From: Bacillus sp. FSL H8-0547
GTDB taxonomy: Bacteria; Bacillota; Bacilli; Bacillales; Bacillaceae
Assembly (NCBI GenBank): GCA_038002745.1
Contig: JBBODD010000001.1
Coordinates: 806,001-870,000, forward strand
DNA length: 64,000 nt
Direction: 5' to 3'
The notes below the pieces were generated by a model. The model saw nothing but the letters and a program-made list of their open reading frames with translations. It was not told the DNA's origin and did not search any database. The position numbers and the translations under genes were made by a program. Positions 17,323 through 26,061 of the stretch are shown here, one piece after another (the stretch's first letter is position 1; every line of letters begins with the position of its first letter).

Positions 17323-18063
17323 CTAATTGCCCTTCGTCCATTGCAGGCCGGATGCTGCAAGACGGACGGGACCTTTGTAGATCGTTTTAGCCTCACTTAC
17401 GAGATTTGCCACGGTTCCGAAATGAGGAAGGTGCGTCAGGATCAATTCTTTTACCGAGGCACGCTCAGCAAGTCTACCGGCATCAAGACTGTTCATATGC
17501 CCGGCAGACGAGCCGTCCATATCCCCGTAAAAATTGCATTCGCACAGCAGAAGGTCTGCATCTTTTGAAAATGGGACAAATTCTTCCCGGTAACTGGAAT
17601 CAGCCGTGTAAACAACCTCTGCTTCGCCATCTGAAATCCTCATCGCATAGCAGTCTACCGGATGCTTTGTTTTCATAAAACGGATGTGAAACGGTCCAAT
17701 CTGGATTGGTTCTTCCGGATTGTAGGCTTTTCCTGCACTTACTTCTTTGTATGTAAGCCCTGCAAATGCTTCTGCATCAGCTGAATGGCCGTATATAGGC
17801 AGCGTCCTGGTGCTTTTATTCATAAAGGATCCAACAAGTCTTGCAAATTGCAGCGGCCCTACATCAGCAATATGATCATGATGATAATGAGACAGGATCA
17901 CCGCATCAAGTTCTTCCGGTTTTGCGTAATTCTGCAGCTGGGATAAAACCGCGCTTCCGCAGTCAACTAAAAGCCGGAAACCATCTGATTCAAACAGATA
18001 GCCTGAAGAAGCTTCATTTACAGCAGGAAATCCTCCCCAAAAACCAACAACCGTTATTTTCAT
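17323..18063 (-). CDS. yhfI: Metallo-beta-lactamase-fold hydrolase, YhfI-like
   Basis: A 246-residue soluble metal-dependent hydrolase related to RNase Z and PhnP-type phosphodiesterases. The metal site is SHYHHDHIADVG (about residues 58-69), later ligands lie in KHPVDCY and VYTADSSY, and LTHLPHFG holds a final histidine. The natural substrate is unknown. It is the first gene of a two-gene operon with lplJ. A remnant of the hairpin repeat found at 13579 lies just upstream, at about 18110-18150. Confidence 0.88.
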   Translation of the reverse strand: MKITVVGFWGGFPAVNEASSGYLFESDGFRLLVDCGSAVLSQLQNYAKPEELDAVILSHYHHDHIADVGPLQFARLVGSFMNKSTRTLPIYGHSADAEAFAGLTYKEVSAGKAYNPEEPIQIGPFHIRFMKTKHPVDCYAMRISDGEAEVVYTADSSYREEFVPFSKDADLLLCECNFYGDMDGSSAGHMNSLDAGRLAERASVKELILTHLPHFGTVANLVSEAKTIYKGPVRLAASGLQWTKGN

Positions 18064-18109
18064 GTGAATCCTCCCTCGCTCATTCCTATCTTACAATATA
18101 CCCATTTTT

Positions 18110-18150
18110 CGCTGACAAGCGCAAGCTGAGGCGCCTCTAAACCTGTAGAC
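18110..18150. repeat. Possible degenerate half-copy of the hairpin repeat
   Basis: The stretch beginning CAAGCGCAAGCTGAGGCGCC resembles one outer arm of the element at 13579-13694, but the central hairpin is missing. It is short enough that chance cannot be excluded. Confidence 0.35.
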
Positions 18151-18182
18151 AGCAGCCCATTTTTTGAAAAGAAGCATATTGT

Positions 18183-18236
18183 TACAAAACAGATGTTGAC
18201 ATACCTCCATCTGTTATAATACAATGAGTGTAATAA
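18183..18236 (+). promoter_or_regulatory. yhfH promoter region with inverted repeats
   Basis: TTGACA (18196-18201) is followed by TACAAT (18220-18225) after 18 bp, or by TATAAT (18215-18220) after only 13. An inverted repeat, AACAGATG (18188-18195) with CATCTGTT (18208-18215), brackets the -35 box. A second imperfect one (GTTAT...ATAAC) follows the -10. The arrangement suggests repressor control; no known factor is assigned. Confidence 0.5.
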
Positions 18237-18255
18237 CAACTTGGAGGGGATACCA

Positions 18256-18390
18256 ATGTTAGTTAAAATGACTGAATTTTTCAAAAACCTGCCGGCAAAA
18301 AAATGTCTTGAGTGCGGGGAAAAGATTGAAGAGCAGCACGAGTGCTACGGCAATACATGCGATAAGTGCATGAACGTCGGCAGCCTGTAA
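18256..18390 (+). CDS. yhfH: YhfH family small zinc-ribbon-like protein
   Basis: A 44-residue protein with four cysteines in the pattern C-x-x-C-G ... C-Y-G-N-T-C-D-K-C. This is typical of the YhfH family of tiny Bacillus proteins that look like a metal-binding ribbon; function is unknown. The ATG at 18256 follows GGAGGGGA. It diverges from the yhfI-lplJ operon as in B. subtilis and has a strong terminator 30 bp after the stop. The inverted repeats at its promoter suggest a regulated gene. Confidence 0.88.
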   Translation: MLVKMTEFFKNLPAKKCLECGEKIEEQHECYGNTCDKCMNVGSL

Positions 18391-18417
18391 CCATACCAAT
18401 CCTATACCTATATTTTT

Positions 18418-18450
18418 GAGAAAGGACTCATTGTCCTTTCTTTTTTTTTT
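18418..18450 (+). terminator. Terminator of yhfH
   Basis: Stem GAAAGGAC/GTCCTTTC with a 5-nt loop, followed by ten T. Confidence 0.88.
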
Positions 18451-18454
18451 GCGA

Positions 18455-19100
18455 ACATTTACAGCACTTTCCCGATTTTCTATACCCGCGTTTCTGTTCT
18501 TAACTGCCTGCAGCTGCACTTTCTTCTTTTCCCATAACCACGTTTGTGTTCTTAATCCCCGCTAACAGCACTTTCTCCCTTTCACATAACCGCGTTTGTG
18601 TTCTTAACTGCCTTTAGCAGCACTTTCTCCATTTTCTATAACCGCGTTTGTGCGCTTAACCGCCTCTAACAGCACTTTCTCTATTTTCCATAACCCCGTT
18701 TGTGCGCTTAACCGCCGCTAACAGCACTTTCTTCTTTTCCCATAACCACGTTTGTGTTCTTAACCCCCGCTAACAGCACTTTCTCCCTTTCACATAACCG
18801 CGTTTGTGCGCTTAACCCCCGCTAACAGCACTTTCTCCTTTTCCCATAACCACATTTGTGCGCTTAATCGCCGCTAACAGCACTTTCTCTTATTCCCATA
18901 ACCACGTTTGTGCGCTTAACCGCCTCTAACAGCACTTTCTCTATTTTCCATAACCCCGTTTGTGCGCTTAACCGCCGCTAACAGCACTTTCTTCTTTTCC
19001 CATAATCACGTTTGTGTTCTTAACCCCCACTAACAGCACTTTCTCATTTTCCCATAACCACATTTGTGTGCTTAACCCCCGCTAACAGCACTTTCTAATC
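18455..19100. repeat. Intergenic tandem array, 52-bp unit, about 13 copies (array A)
   Basis: Each unit contains CAGCACTTTCT, a pyrimidine-rich stretch, CATAACC, GTTTGTG and CTTAACC. From 18670 the CAGCAC start recurs at 18722, 18774, 18826, 18878, 18930, 18982, 19034 and 19086, an exact 52-bp step. Earlier copies are more divergent. 52 is not a multiple of three and no frame stays open, so it is non-coding. Related in sequence to array E at 47805-48125. It fills the yhfH-katE gap. Confidence 0.92.
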
Positions 19101-19142
19101 TCCCCATGATTAATAAGTGCTGCAATAAAGCTTTACTATAAA

Positions 19143-19172
19143 TAAAAAAAGACACTGAAAATCTCAGTGTCT
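19143..19172 (-). terminator. Terminator of katE
   Basis: On the minus strand GACACTGA pairs with TCAGTGTC across a 5-nt loop and is followed by seven T, just past the katE stop codon. Confidence 0.85.
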
Positions 19173-19178
19173 CTCCTG

Positions 19179-21242
19179 TCATACTTCCCTGTCCCAATGA
19201 CGGTGCTCGGCTGCGGCACTGATAAATGCATCAGAGAATACCGCAGGATCTTGTGTTTGTTCTGCTACAATCACGCCGGGACCATTAGCGATTCCCGCTG
19301 CTTCAAGTACTTCTGCAGCTTCATAGGCAGCTCCAATTGGCTTAAAGTGACTGAATCCTTCTTTTAGAAATGCTGCGGCGTCTTTTTTGCCGAGCAGAAG
19401 CTCTTTGTTCTTCTGCCCGCCCGCTACATAAAAAGCGTCGAACAGAATGGAATCACTTGTGAGGAAGGTATGATTAACCTCAAGCTCTTCGCCGCCCTCA
19501 CTTTTCAGCGGGCTCAGCGTATGGCTGATGACTTCAGGCATCATGCCTGTTTCTTTCATTTTTCCAATAAAAGCGTTCAGGGAAGCCGAATCGTAGCCGT
19601 CTTCGGCAAGCACTGCCACTTTACGCGTATCGGGAACTTTGACCGTTTTCTCCTGGCTCAGTGCAGGTGACTCAAGTGTGACGCCAGACTCCGTTTGCTC
19701 ATTTGGAACCGAAGCGCCAATCCCCTCAGCCACTTCACCGGCAAGTCTGGTGTCAATGCAGCTGATCATATTGACGACCTGCTGCTGAACGCTTTTGCTT
19801 TTTACTTTGCCGAGCTCAAAGCGGAAGGCAGAGATCATATGCTGCTTTTCCACTTCTGACATGCTGTTCCAGAACAGCTTTGCCTGTGAGAAATGATCTT
19901 TAAAGCTCTCGCTGCGCTGGCGGATCTTCCGTCCATCCACTTTTTCCTGATAGTGGACATATCCGCCTTGCTCGCGCGCGGCAGGACGCGGAGCGTTTTG
20001 GGCAAGCGAATTCTGATGATAGGCTGTCTGCCCGCGGTTTATGGTCATGCGGTGCATGCCGTCCCGCTGATTGTTATGAAACGGACAGACAGGACGATTG
20101 ATTGGAATCTCATGGAAGTTCGGACCGCCAAGTCTTGTAATCTGTGTATCTGTATAGGAAAAGAGGCGCCCCTGCAGCAGCGGATCATTTGTAAAATCGA
20201 TGCCCGGCACTACGTGTCCCGGATGGAACGCAACCTGCTCAGATTCGGCAAATACATTATCCTGATTGCGGTCGAGCGTCATTTTGCCGATGATTTTAAC
20301 TGGGACGATTTCCTCCGGCCACAGTTTTGTTGCGTCAAGAAGATCAAAATCAAAGTTAAATTCGTCCTCTTCCTCAATCATCTGAACCCCAAGCTCGTAC
20401 TCAGGATAGTCACCGTTCTCAATAGATTCGTAGAGATCTCTTCTGTGAAAATCAGGATCTTTTCCGGCAAGCTTCTGGGCTTCGTCCCATACGAGCGAAT
20501 GAACGCCGAGCTTCGGTTTCCAGTGGAATTTTACGAAGCGCGCTTTTCCTTCTTCATTGACAAACCTGAAAGTATGTACGCCAAACCCTTCCATCATCCG
20601 GTAGCTGCGGGGAATCGCCCGGTCAGACATCGCCCACATCATCATGTGTGCAGATTCCTGATTGTTGGCAATGAAGTCCCAGAACGTGTCATGAGCAGAT
20701 GAGGCCTGGGGCATTTCGTTATGAGGCTCCGGCTTTACGGCATGGACGAGATCCGGAAATTTAATCGCATCCTGGATGAAAAAGACAGGGATATTGTTCC
20801 CGACGAGATCATAGTTTCCTTCTTCCGTATAAAATTTAACGGCAAATCCCCTGACATCCCTGACCGTATCTGCAGACCCCTTAGAGCCCGCCACCGTTGA
20901 AAACCGCACGAATACAGGTGTTTTGACAGAAGGGTCCTGCAAAAATCCCGCCATTGTAAATTCTTTCATCGGCTCGTAAACCTGAAAATACCCGTGTGCT
21001 CCGTATCCCATTGCATGGACAGCCCTCTCCAGAATCCGCTCGTGGTCGAAATGGGTCATCTTTTCCCGGAAATGAAAGTCCTCCATCAGGGTCGGTCCGC
21101 GGTCGCCTGCCTTAAGAGAGTGCTCGTCATCTGAAACCTTAAGTCCCTGATTTGTCGTCATGTTCCCGTCTTTATCATCAACCCGGTATGCTTCCAGCTG
21201 CTCATCCTTGCTGTTTTTACTCTGCTTGTCCAAATCTCTCAT
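19179..21242 (-). CDS. katE: Large-subunit monofunctional catalase (HPII type), KatE-like
   Basis: Decomposes hydrogen peroxide; a 687-residue clade-2 catalase like B. subtilis KatE. The active-site block fits the catalase pattern with the catalytic histidine in [13 protein letters not shown]. That block has Met where most family members have Arg or Lys. The proximal haem tyrosine is in [11 protein letters not shown]-terminal flavodoxin-like domain begins near residue 530 ([18 protein letters not shown]). The ATG at 21242 abuts GGAAGGG; TTG at 21233 has better spacing and may be the true start. A longer frame to 21365 is unlikely because the family N-terminus begins here. A SigB-type promoter lies upstream. 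Confidence 0.93.
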   Translation of the reverse strand: MRDLDKQSKNSKDEQLEAYRVDDKDGNMTTNQGLKVSDDEHSLKAGDRGPTLMEDFHFREKMTHFDHERILERAVHAMGYGAHGYFQVYEPMKEFTMAGFLQDPSVKTPVFVRFSTVAGSKGSADTVRDVRGFAVKFYTEEGNYDLVGNNIPVFFIQDAIKFPDLVHAVKPEPHNEMPQASSAHDTFWDFIANNQESAHMMMWAMSDRAIPRSYRMMEGFGVHTFRFVNEEGKARFVKFHWKPKLGVHSLVWDEAQKLAGKDPDFHRRDLYESIENGDYPEYELGVQMIEEEDEFNFDFDLLDATKLWPEEIVPVKIIGKMTLDRNQDNVFAESEQVAFHPGHVVPGIDFTNDPLLQGRLFSYTDTQITRLGGPNFHEIPINRPVCPFHNNQRDGMHRMTINRGQTAYHQNSLAQNAPRPAAREQGGYVHYQEKVDGRKIRQRSESFKDHFSQAKLFWNSMSEVEKQHMISAFRFELGKVKSKSVQQQVVNMISCIDTRLAGEVAEGIGASVPNEQTESGVTLESPALSQEKTVKVPDTRKVAVLAEDGYDSASLNAFIGKMKETGMMPEVISHTLSPLKSEGGEELEVNHTFLTSDSILFDAFYVAGGQKNKELLLGKKDAAAFLKEGFSHFKPIGAAYEAAEVLEAAGIANGPGVIVAEQTQDPAVFSDAFISAAAEHRHWDREV

Positions 21243-21274
21243 CCCTTCCGTACAGTAATAGTCACCCTTTTGAA

Positions 21275-21300
21275 TTACCACACTTTTCTTTCCAGTAAAC
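21275..21300 (-). promoter_or_regulatory. Probable SigB promoter of katE
   Basis: On the minus strand GTTTAC (21300-21295), a 14-bp spacer and TGGTAA (21280-21275) approximate the SigB consensus GTTTAA-N12-15-GGGWAW. It lies 33 bp before the start codon. katE is a general-stress gene in B. subtilis, which supports the reading. Confidence 0.6.
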
Positions 21301-21371
21301 ATTGAAGGCGTATGCACATAAAAAGTGGACTGGACAAAAACATTTCCGCAGAGGTTATACCGCAATAAGCA

Positions 21372-21795
21372 CTTGTATCTTATGCTATCTTGACACCGGC
21401 AGCTGATTATACCTTACGAATGAGACGGTTTCTTATGCTATCTTGACACCGGCGGATGATTATACCGTACGAATGAGACGGTTTCTTATGCTATCTTGGC
21501 ACCGGCGGATGATTATACCGTACGAATATGGCTGATTCTTATGTTATCTTGGCACCGGCGGATGATTATACCGTACGAATATGGCTGATTCTAATGTTAT
21601 CTTGGCACCGGCGGATGATTATACCGTACGAATATGGCTGTTTCTTATGTTATCTTGGCACCGGCGGATGATTATACCGTACGAATATGGCTGTTTCTTA
21701 TGTTATCTTGGCACCGGCAGCTGATTATACCGTACGAATGAGACGGTTTCTTATGTTATCTCTGCACCTGTGGCTGATTATACCGTACAAACGAG
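21372..21795. repeat. Intergenic tandem array, 53-bp unit, 8 copies (array B)
   Basis: Units contain TTATGYTATCTTGGCACCGG, then GATTATACCGTACGAAT. The CACC of each unit recurs at 21394, 21447, 21500, 21553, 21606, 21659, 21712 and 21765, exactly 53 bp apart. Inner copies are almost identical and edge copies diverge. No open frame persists. It fills the gap between katE and the terminator of the LacI gene. Confidence 0.92.
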
Positions 21796-21804
21796 CATGC
21801 ATAA

Positions 21805-21843
21805 AAAAGGGTGAATTTGAGTTGAACTCAAATTCACCCTTTT
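21805..21843. terminator. Terminator of the LacI-family gene
   Basis: A near-perfect stem built on AAAAGGGTGAATTTGAG with A and T runs on both sides. The core GGTGAATTTGAG is identical to the terminator stem at 2916-2953. Confidence 0.85.
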
Positions 21844-21870
21844 ATGCTACTGGCCCAGCCTCTTACTCTC

Positions 21871-22884
21871 TTAAACGTTTGCGAGCTTTTTGCCGGCCGT
21901 TGAATCTCTTATAATCAGTTTTAGCGGAAACTGATAGATTTCACGGGCAGCATAAGATTTTCTGTTTATTTTTTCAATCATGATGTCCATGGCTTTTTGG
22001 GCCATTTCGCAGACAGGCTGCTGTACGGTTGTAATCATGGGGTCGAGCAGTTCTGTGATGGCCTGATTATCAAAGCCCACAACTGCAAGGTCAGAAGGAA
22101 TGCTCCAGCCGTTTTTTTTCGCTTCAGAGATGACTCCTGCAGCCACTTCATCTGCTCCGGTAAAAAGAGCGGACGGCCGATTCTCCAAAGCAGCCAGCTC
22201 ATGAAAAACACGTTTTCCGTCTTCAATATTAAATGCATTCCGGAATGCGGCGTTTTCATCAAACGTTAATCCAGCTTCCTTCAGTGCCTGCCTGAAGCCT
22301 CTTTCCCGCTCTTTGGCAACGTTGCTTCTGTGCCCGCCGCAGCAATAGCCGATATGGGTATGCCCCTGTTCAATCAGATGCTTGGTTGCTATGTATCCTC
22401 CAAACGTCTGATCAAGCCTGATCATCGGCACAGACGCATCCTCTTCAAACTCATTGCAAAGAACAATCGGACCGTAATCTGTGAATGGCTCGATTTTGCT
22501 CCAGTCGTTCTCCAGGGATGCAAGTATCACACCATCCACCTGCTTTGTTTTAAGAAGGTTTAAATAGGTGAGCTCTTTTGTTTTGGAATATTGAGTCTGG
22601 CACACAATCAGCTGATAATTCCTGGCTGACGACGCCATTTCAAGTGATTCGATAAACTGGCTGAAAAAAGGATTTAGAACCCGCGGTATAAAAACAGCAA
22701 TAATTTCAGTTTTTTGATTTCGAAGACTTCTTGCAGATGAATTTGGAACATATCCAAGCTCATCCATTGCTTCTAAGACAACTTTTTTCTTCGAATCGGA
22801 AACGTACGGATGATTGTTGATGACCCGGGAAACAGTGGTCCTTGACAGTCCTGCAAGTCTGGCAACATCCTCGATTGTTGACAC
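21871..22884 (-). CDS. LacI/CcpA-family transcriptional regulator
   Basis: A 337-residue regulator with an N-terminal helix-turn-helix (TIEDVARLAGLSRTTVSRVIN, residues 2-22 in part) and hinge helix SARSLR. The periplasmic-binding-protein-like domain begins at about residue 60 and contains TGADEVAAG and AVVGFDNQ. Such proteins control sugar use in response to a sugar or phosphosugar. The GTG at 22884 is six bases from GAGGAGG; a GTG two codons earlier overlaps that site. No sugar operon adjoins it, so the target is unknown. A perfect cre-type operator lies 43 bp before the start, suggesting autoregulation or CcpA control. Confidence 0.9.
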   Translation of the reverse strand: MSTIEDVARLAGLSRTTVSRVINNHPYVSDSKKKVVLEAMDELGYVPNSSARSLRNQKTEIIAVFIPRVLNPFFSQFIESLEMASSARNYQLIVCQTQYSKTKELTYLNLLKTKQVDGVILASLENDWSKIEPFTDYGPIVLCNEFEEDASVPMIRLDQTFGGYIATKHLIEQGHTHIGYCCGGHRSNVAKERERGFRQALKEAGLTFDENAAFRNAFNIEDGKRVFHELAALENRPSALFTGADEVAAGVISEAKKNGWSIPSDLAVVGFDNQAITELLDPMITTVQQPVCEMAQKAMDIMIEKINRKSYAAREIYQFPLKLIIRDSTAGKKLANV

Positions 22885-22926
22885 GTTCACTCCTCCTCAT
22901 CTTGCGAACGAACAGCGTACCCACGG

Positions 22927-22940
22927 TGAAATCGTTCTCA
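22927..22940. promoter_or_regulatory. cre-type operator upstream of the LacI gene
   Basis: TGAAATCGTTCTCA fits the catabolite-response consensus TGWNANCGNTNWCA at every defined position. LacI-family proteins recognise related palindromes, so it may bind CcpA or the adjacent regulator itself. Confidence 0.6.
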
Positions 22941-23003
22941 TTTTTCTATTATATGTTAAAATGTAAGGGCTTTCAATAATAGTTTTATAGATTTTTCCAT
23001 TGC

Positions 23004-23038
23004 AAAAAAACACCCGAAGCTTTTTGCTTCGGGTGTTT
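23004..23038 (-). terminator. Terminator of yhgE
   Basis: Stem ACACCCGAAGC/GCTTCGGGTGT with a 5-nt loop and seven T on the minus strand. Confidence 0.9.
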
Positions 23039-23042
23039 AAGG

Positions 23043-25394
23043 TTATGCTGCAGCTTCCTCAGTGAGGCTGTTCTTGTTTTTTCTCATGGCCACGAAGAAG
23101 TAGGCAATGGTTCCTGCAATCATCGCTGCGATGAAGATGCCGAGGATACCTGCCTGCTGCCACATGAAGCTGTAATCACCTGATGAGATGACCGCTTTGA
23201 AACCTGAGACTGTATAGGTCATCGGCAGCCATGCATTAAAGATCTGCAATGGCTCTGGAATCAATTCCAGAGGGAATGTTCCGGCGCTTGTAGTAAGCTG
23301 GAGAATCAGGATAATAATAGCCACAAATCTTCCCGGATCTCCTAGTGATGTCACAAAGAATTGTACCAGTGTAAGGAATGCTATGCTTGTGATGATGCTG
23401 AATAAAATAAACAATGGAACACTTTGTACTTCGATATCAAGTCCATAGAGTAAAACGGCATCAGACAGCAAAGCCTGGATGACTCCGACTGCAGCCAGTA
23501 CACCAAACTTGCTCATGAACCACCCAATTGCGCTCTTAGGCGTTCCGGCTGCCTGTCTTAACGGGAATACGATGGAAAGCAGCAGGGCTCCAACGAATAG
23601 TCCGAGTGACAGGAAGTATGGTGCAAAACCGGTTCCGTAGTTTGGAACGGCGTTGATTTTTTCATCTTTTACTTTTACCGGCTCTGAAATCATGTCATAG
23701 GTTTCGTCAGAGCCTCCGGCATCTTTTGTTTCCTCTGCTGCGTCACCAAGTTTAGATGACAGCTCGCCTGTCCCTTCAGAGAGTTTGCCGACGCCGTCGT
23801 CCACTTTTCCGGCACCGTCAGCAAGCTTGTTTGTGCCGTCCTGAAGCGCACTTGACCCTTCAGCAAGCTTTGAAATTCCGGAACCGAGTTCATTATTTCC
23901 GGCAGCAAGTTCAGCTGAGCCGGCTTTTGCTTTCGCGAATTCCTGATTAAACGTCTTTTGTCCTTCGGTTAATTGTTTTTGCCCATTCAGCAGTTCACCT
24001 GAGCCTGCATACAGTTTTTCCTGTCCGGCCACAAGCTGATTGATGCCTTCTTCTGCTTTCTTTTGGCCTGCTGCAAGTTCAGAAGAACCTTTTGAAAGCT
24101 TGGAAGCACCTTCCTGAAGCTCTCCGGCTCCTGCTGAAAGTTCTGCACTTTTACCAGCAAGAGTAGATGCTCCCTTTTGTGCATCGGCAGCTCCCGCAGA
24201 AAGCTGTCCGAGACTTGACTCCAGCTGTTTGCTTCCTTCAGAAAGCTGGCTGACGCCTTTTGCCGCTTCAATCAGTTTTTGTTTCTCAGCTTCCGGAAGA
24301 GGAAGCTTCTCGATTTGCGGCAGCATGACTGCCAGCTGGTCATTTAACTGAGTCAGGCCTGCAGAGAGTTCTCCGGCTCCTTTATAGGCAGCCTGATTAC
24401 CGGCAGAAAGCTTATCGAGACCTGTAGATAATTCACCTGCTCCGGCAGCTAATGCCGTGCTTCCGTCAGAAAGGCGGTTAACTCCTCCGGATAATTCACC
24501 TGCTCCGGCACTGATTCCCTCAGCTCCGGCAGTAAGTTTTGGAACATTGCTTTGCAGCTCTTTCATTCCGGATAGAGACGTTCCAAGACCTTCGTTCAGC
24601 TGGGCAGCTCCTTTTTCAGCGCTCACTGATCCGCTGTAAAGCTTTCCGCTGCCATCCTGAAGCTGTCCCAGACCGCTGTCAAGCTCTTGGGCTCCGTCTG
24701 CCAGTTTCTTTGCTCCGGCAGAAGCGTCATTCAATCCGTCCTTAAACGTGATCGATTTTCCTGCAAGCAGCTCAAGCTTTTCTTTCAGTTCAGCTGAACC
24801 GCCTTTCAGATCGACGACACCCTCATCGATCTTGCCTGCTCCATCACTTGCATCGCCAAGTCCGTCTGCAAGCTTGTCAATGTTTTCAAAGATGCTTTCT
24901 GCATAGGTTTTCGTAATCGTATTTGAGACTTCTTCTTTAATTTGAGCAACTGCTGTTCCGCCAATTTGCCCTGACAAAAAGTTAAAGCCTTCATTCGGAA
25001 CATATTTCAGTTCAAGTGACTGAGGATCCTCATCCATCAGTGTTGTCGCATTTTCCGAAAAATTCTCGGGTATTTCAATCATCATATAGTACTGCTCGTT
25101 TTCAAGGCCTCTCACAGCCTCATCCTTTGAAACAAATTTCCATTTGAACTTTGGATTTGCTTTCAAATTATCAACAAGCTCAGATCCAATCTGAAGCTCT
25201 GTTCCATCATAATCTGCTCCAGTATCTTCGTTGACTACGGCAACAGGAAGCTGATCAAGCTGCTCATACGGATCCCAGAACGCCCAAAGGAACATCCCTG
25301 CATACATGAGCGGGATGAATAAAACAGCAAGGACCGGAATCAGCACTTTTTTATTGGAAACTAACGCTTTCCACTCTTTAGCCATTAAACTCAT
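23043..25394 (-). CDS. yhgE: YhgE/Pip family membrane protein
   Basis: A 783-residue membrane protein of the YhgE/Pip (phage infection protein) family, related to ABC-2 type permeases. There is one N-terminal helix (about residues 17-38), a long extracytoplasmic region, then about five helices from residue 590 onward. The middle part (about 185-560) is a run of short degenerate repeats of the type G-A-x-x-L-x-x-G, seen more than twenty times. These are predicted to form a coiled or stalk-like structure. In lactococci the relative Pip is a phage receptor; here the role is unknown. The ATG has AGGAGG upstream. It lies downstream of the TetR gene yhgD and has its own copy of the same operator. 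Confidence 0.88.
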   Translation of the reverse strand: MSLMAKEWKALVSNKKVLIPVLAVLFIPLMYAGMFLWAFWDPYEQLDQLPVAVVNEDTGADYDGTELQIGSELVDNLKANPKFKWKFVSKDEAVRGLENEQYYMMIEIPENFSENATTLMDEDPQSLELKYVPNEGFNFLSGQIGGTAVAQIKEEVSNTITKTYAESIFENIDKLADGLGDASDGAGKIDEGVVDLKGGSAELKEKLELLAGKSITFKDGLNDASAGAKKLADGAQELDSGLGQLQDGSGKLYSGSVSAEKGAAQLNEGLGTSLSGMKELQSNVPKLTAGAEGISAGAGELSGGVNRLSDGSTALAAGAGELSTGLDKLSAGNQAAYKGAGELSAGLTQLNDQLAVMLPQIEKLPLPEAEKQKLIEAAKGVSQLSEGSKQLESSLGQLSAGAADAQKGASTLAGKSAELSAGAGELQEGASKLSKGSSELAAGQKKAEEGINQLVAGQEKLYAGSGELLNGQKQLTEGQKTFNQEFAKAKAGSAELAAGNNELGSGISKLAEGSSALQDGTNKLADGAGKVDDGVGKLSEGTGELSSKLGDAAEETKDAGGSDETYDMISEPVKVKDEKINAVPNYGTGFAPYFLSLGLFVGALLLSIVFPLRQAAGTPKSAIGWFMSKFGVLAAVGVIQALLSDAVLLYGLDIEVQSVPLFILFSIITSIAFLTLVQFFVTSLGDPGRFVAIIILILQLTTSAGTFPLELIPEPLQIFNAWLPMTYTVSGFKAVISSGDYSFMWQQAGILGIFIAAMIAGTIAYFFVAMRKNKNSLTEEAAA

Positions 25395-25421
25395 TGCATT
25401 TCCTCCTAATTTAATACAAAT

Positions 25422-25444
25422 TGACCAATTTGTTCAATTAGTCA
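25422..25444. promoter_or_regulatory. YhgD-type operator upstream of yhgE
   Basis: A 23-bp imperfect inverted repeat starting TGACC and ending AGTCA with 13 bases between. It has the same length and ends as the site before yhgD at 26062-26084. It lies 27 bp upstream of the yhgE start. Confidence 0.55.
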
Positions 25445-25469
25445 CTTTTCCCCAAAAAGATAGGACCAT

Positions 25470-26042
25470 CTATGTTGATAATCCTTTGAGTAAGTATAAT
25501 TCAAATAAATGCGCAATTTCTTCTTTCTCAAGCGGTTCATGGTGCTTTTCCCAGTCAAAAATGAGAGAGATATACAGTTTCAGCATCACGAATGCTGTTA
25601 CTTCAGGGTTGCACTCTCGAAGTTCTCCTTTATTTACAGCTGCTTCTATTTTGGCAGCGATAAACTGCAGGATCATCTTTTCAAGCCTCTGAACAACTTC
25701 CTGAACGGCAGGTGTGCCGACATCTGTGCTTTCCTGAAAAATTTTAATCGTGAATTGATGCTTTTTTCGAAATTCAAGCAGATTGTACAGGGCACGATGA
25801 ACATTTTCAAAGAATGGAAGATCTTCATCCATTGCCTCTTCAGCAGCAACCCGCATTTCCGTCAGCAAAGATGAGACAATCTCATCAAACAGCTCTTCCT
25901 TGTTTTTAAAGAAGGTATAGATCGTTCCTTTTCCCACATTTGCAAGCTTTGCAACAGAATCCATTGTCGTTGCTTTGTAGCCATAGTGGGTAAATGATCT
26001 TGTTGCTGCTTCTAAAATAAGCTGTTTGCGGTCCACGCTCAA
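25470..26042 (-). CDS. yhgD: TetR-family transcriptional regulator, YhgD-like
   Basis: A 190-residue TetR/AcrR repressor. The N-terminal helix-turn-helix (residues 4-50) contains ILEAATRSFTHYGYKATTM and NVGKGTIYTFFKNKEELF. The rest is the helical ligand and dimer domain. The preferred start is TTG 26042, six bases after AGGAGGTG; a GTG three codons earlier lies in that site. It immediately precedes yhgE as in B. subtilis. Matching inverted repeats before both genes point to repression of itself and yhgE. Confidence 0.9.
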   Translation of the reverse strand: MSVDRKQLILEAATRSFTHYGYKATTMDSVAKLANVGKGTIYTFFKNKEELFDEIVSSLLTEMRVAAEEAMDEDLPFFENVHRALYNLLEFRKKHQFTIKIFQESTDVGTPAVQEVVQRLEKMILQFIAAKIEAAVNKGELRECNPEVTAFVMLKLYISLIFDWEKHHEPLEKEEIAHLFELYLLKGLST

Positions 26043-26061
26043 CCCTCTCACCTCCTAAAAA

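Noticed and set aside
18455-19100. Array A as a CRISPR array
   Set aside because: Units are contiguous and similar along their whole length, with no unique spacers alternating with a constant repeat, and no cas genes are in the window. The same holds for arrays B to F.
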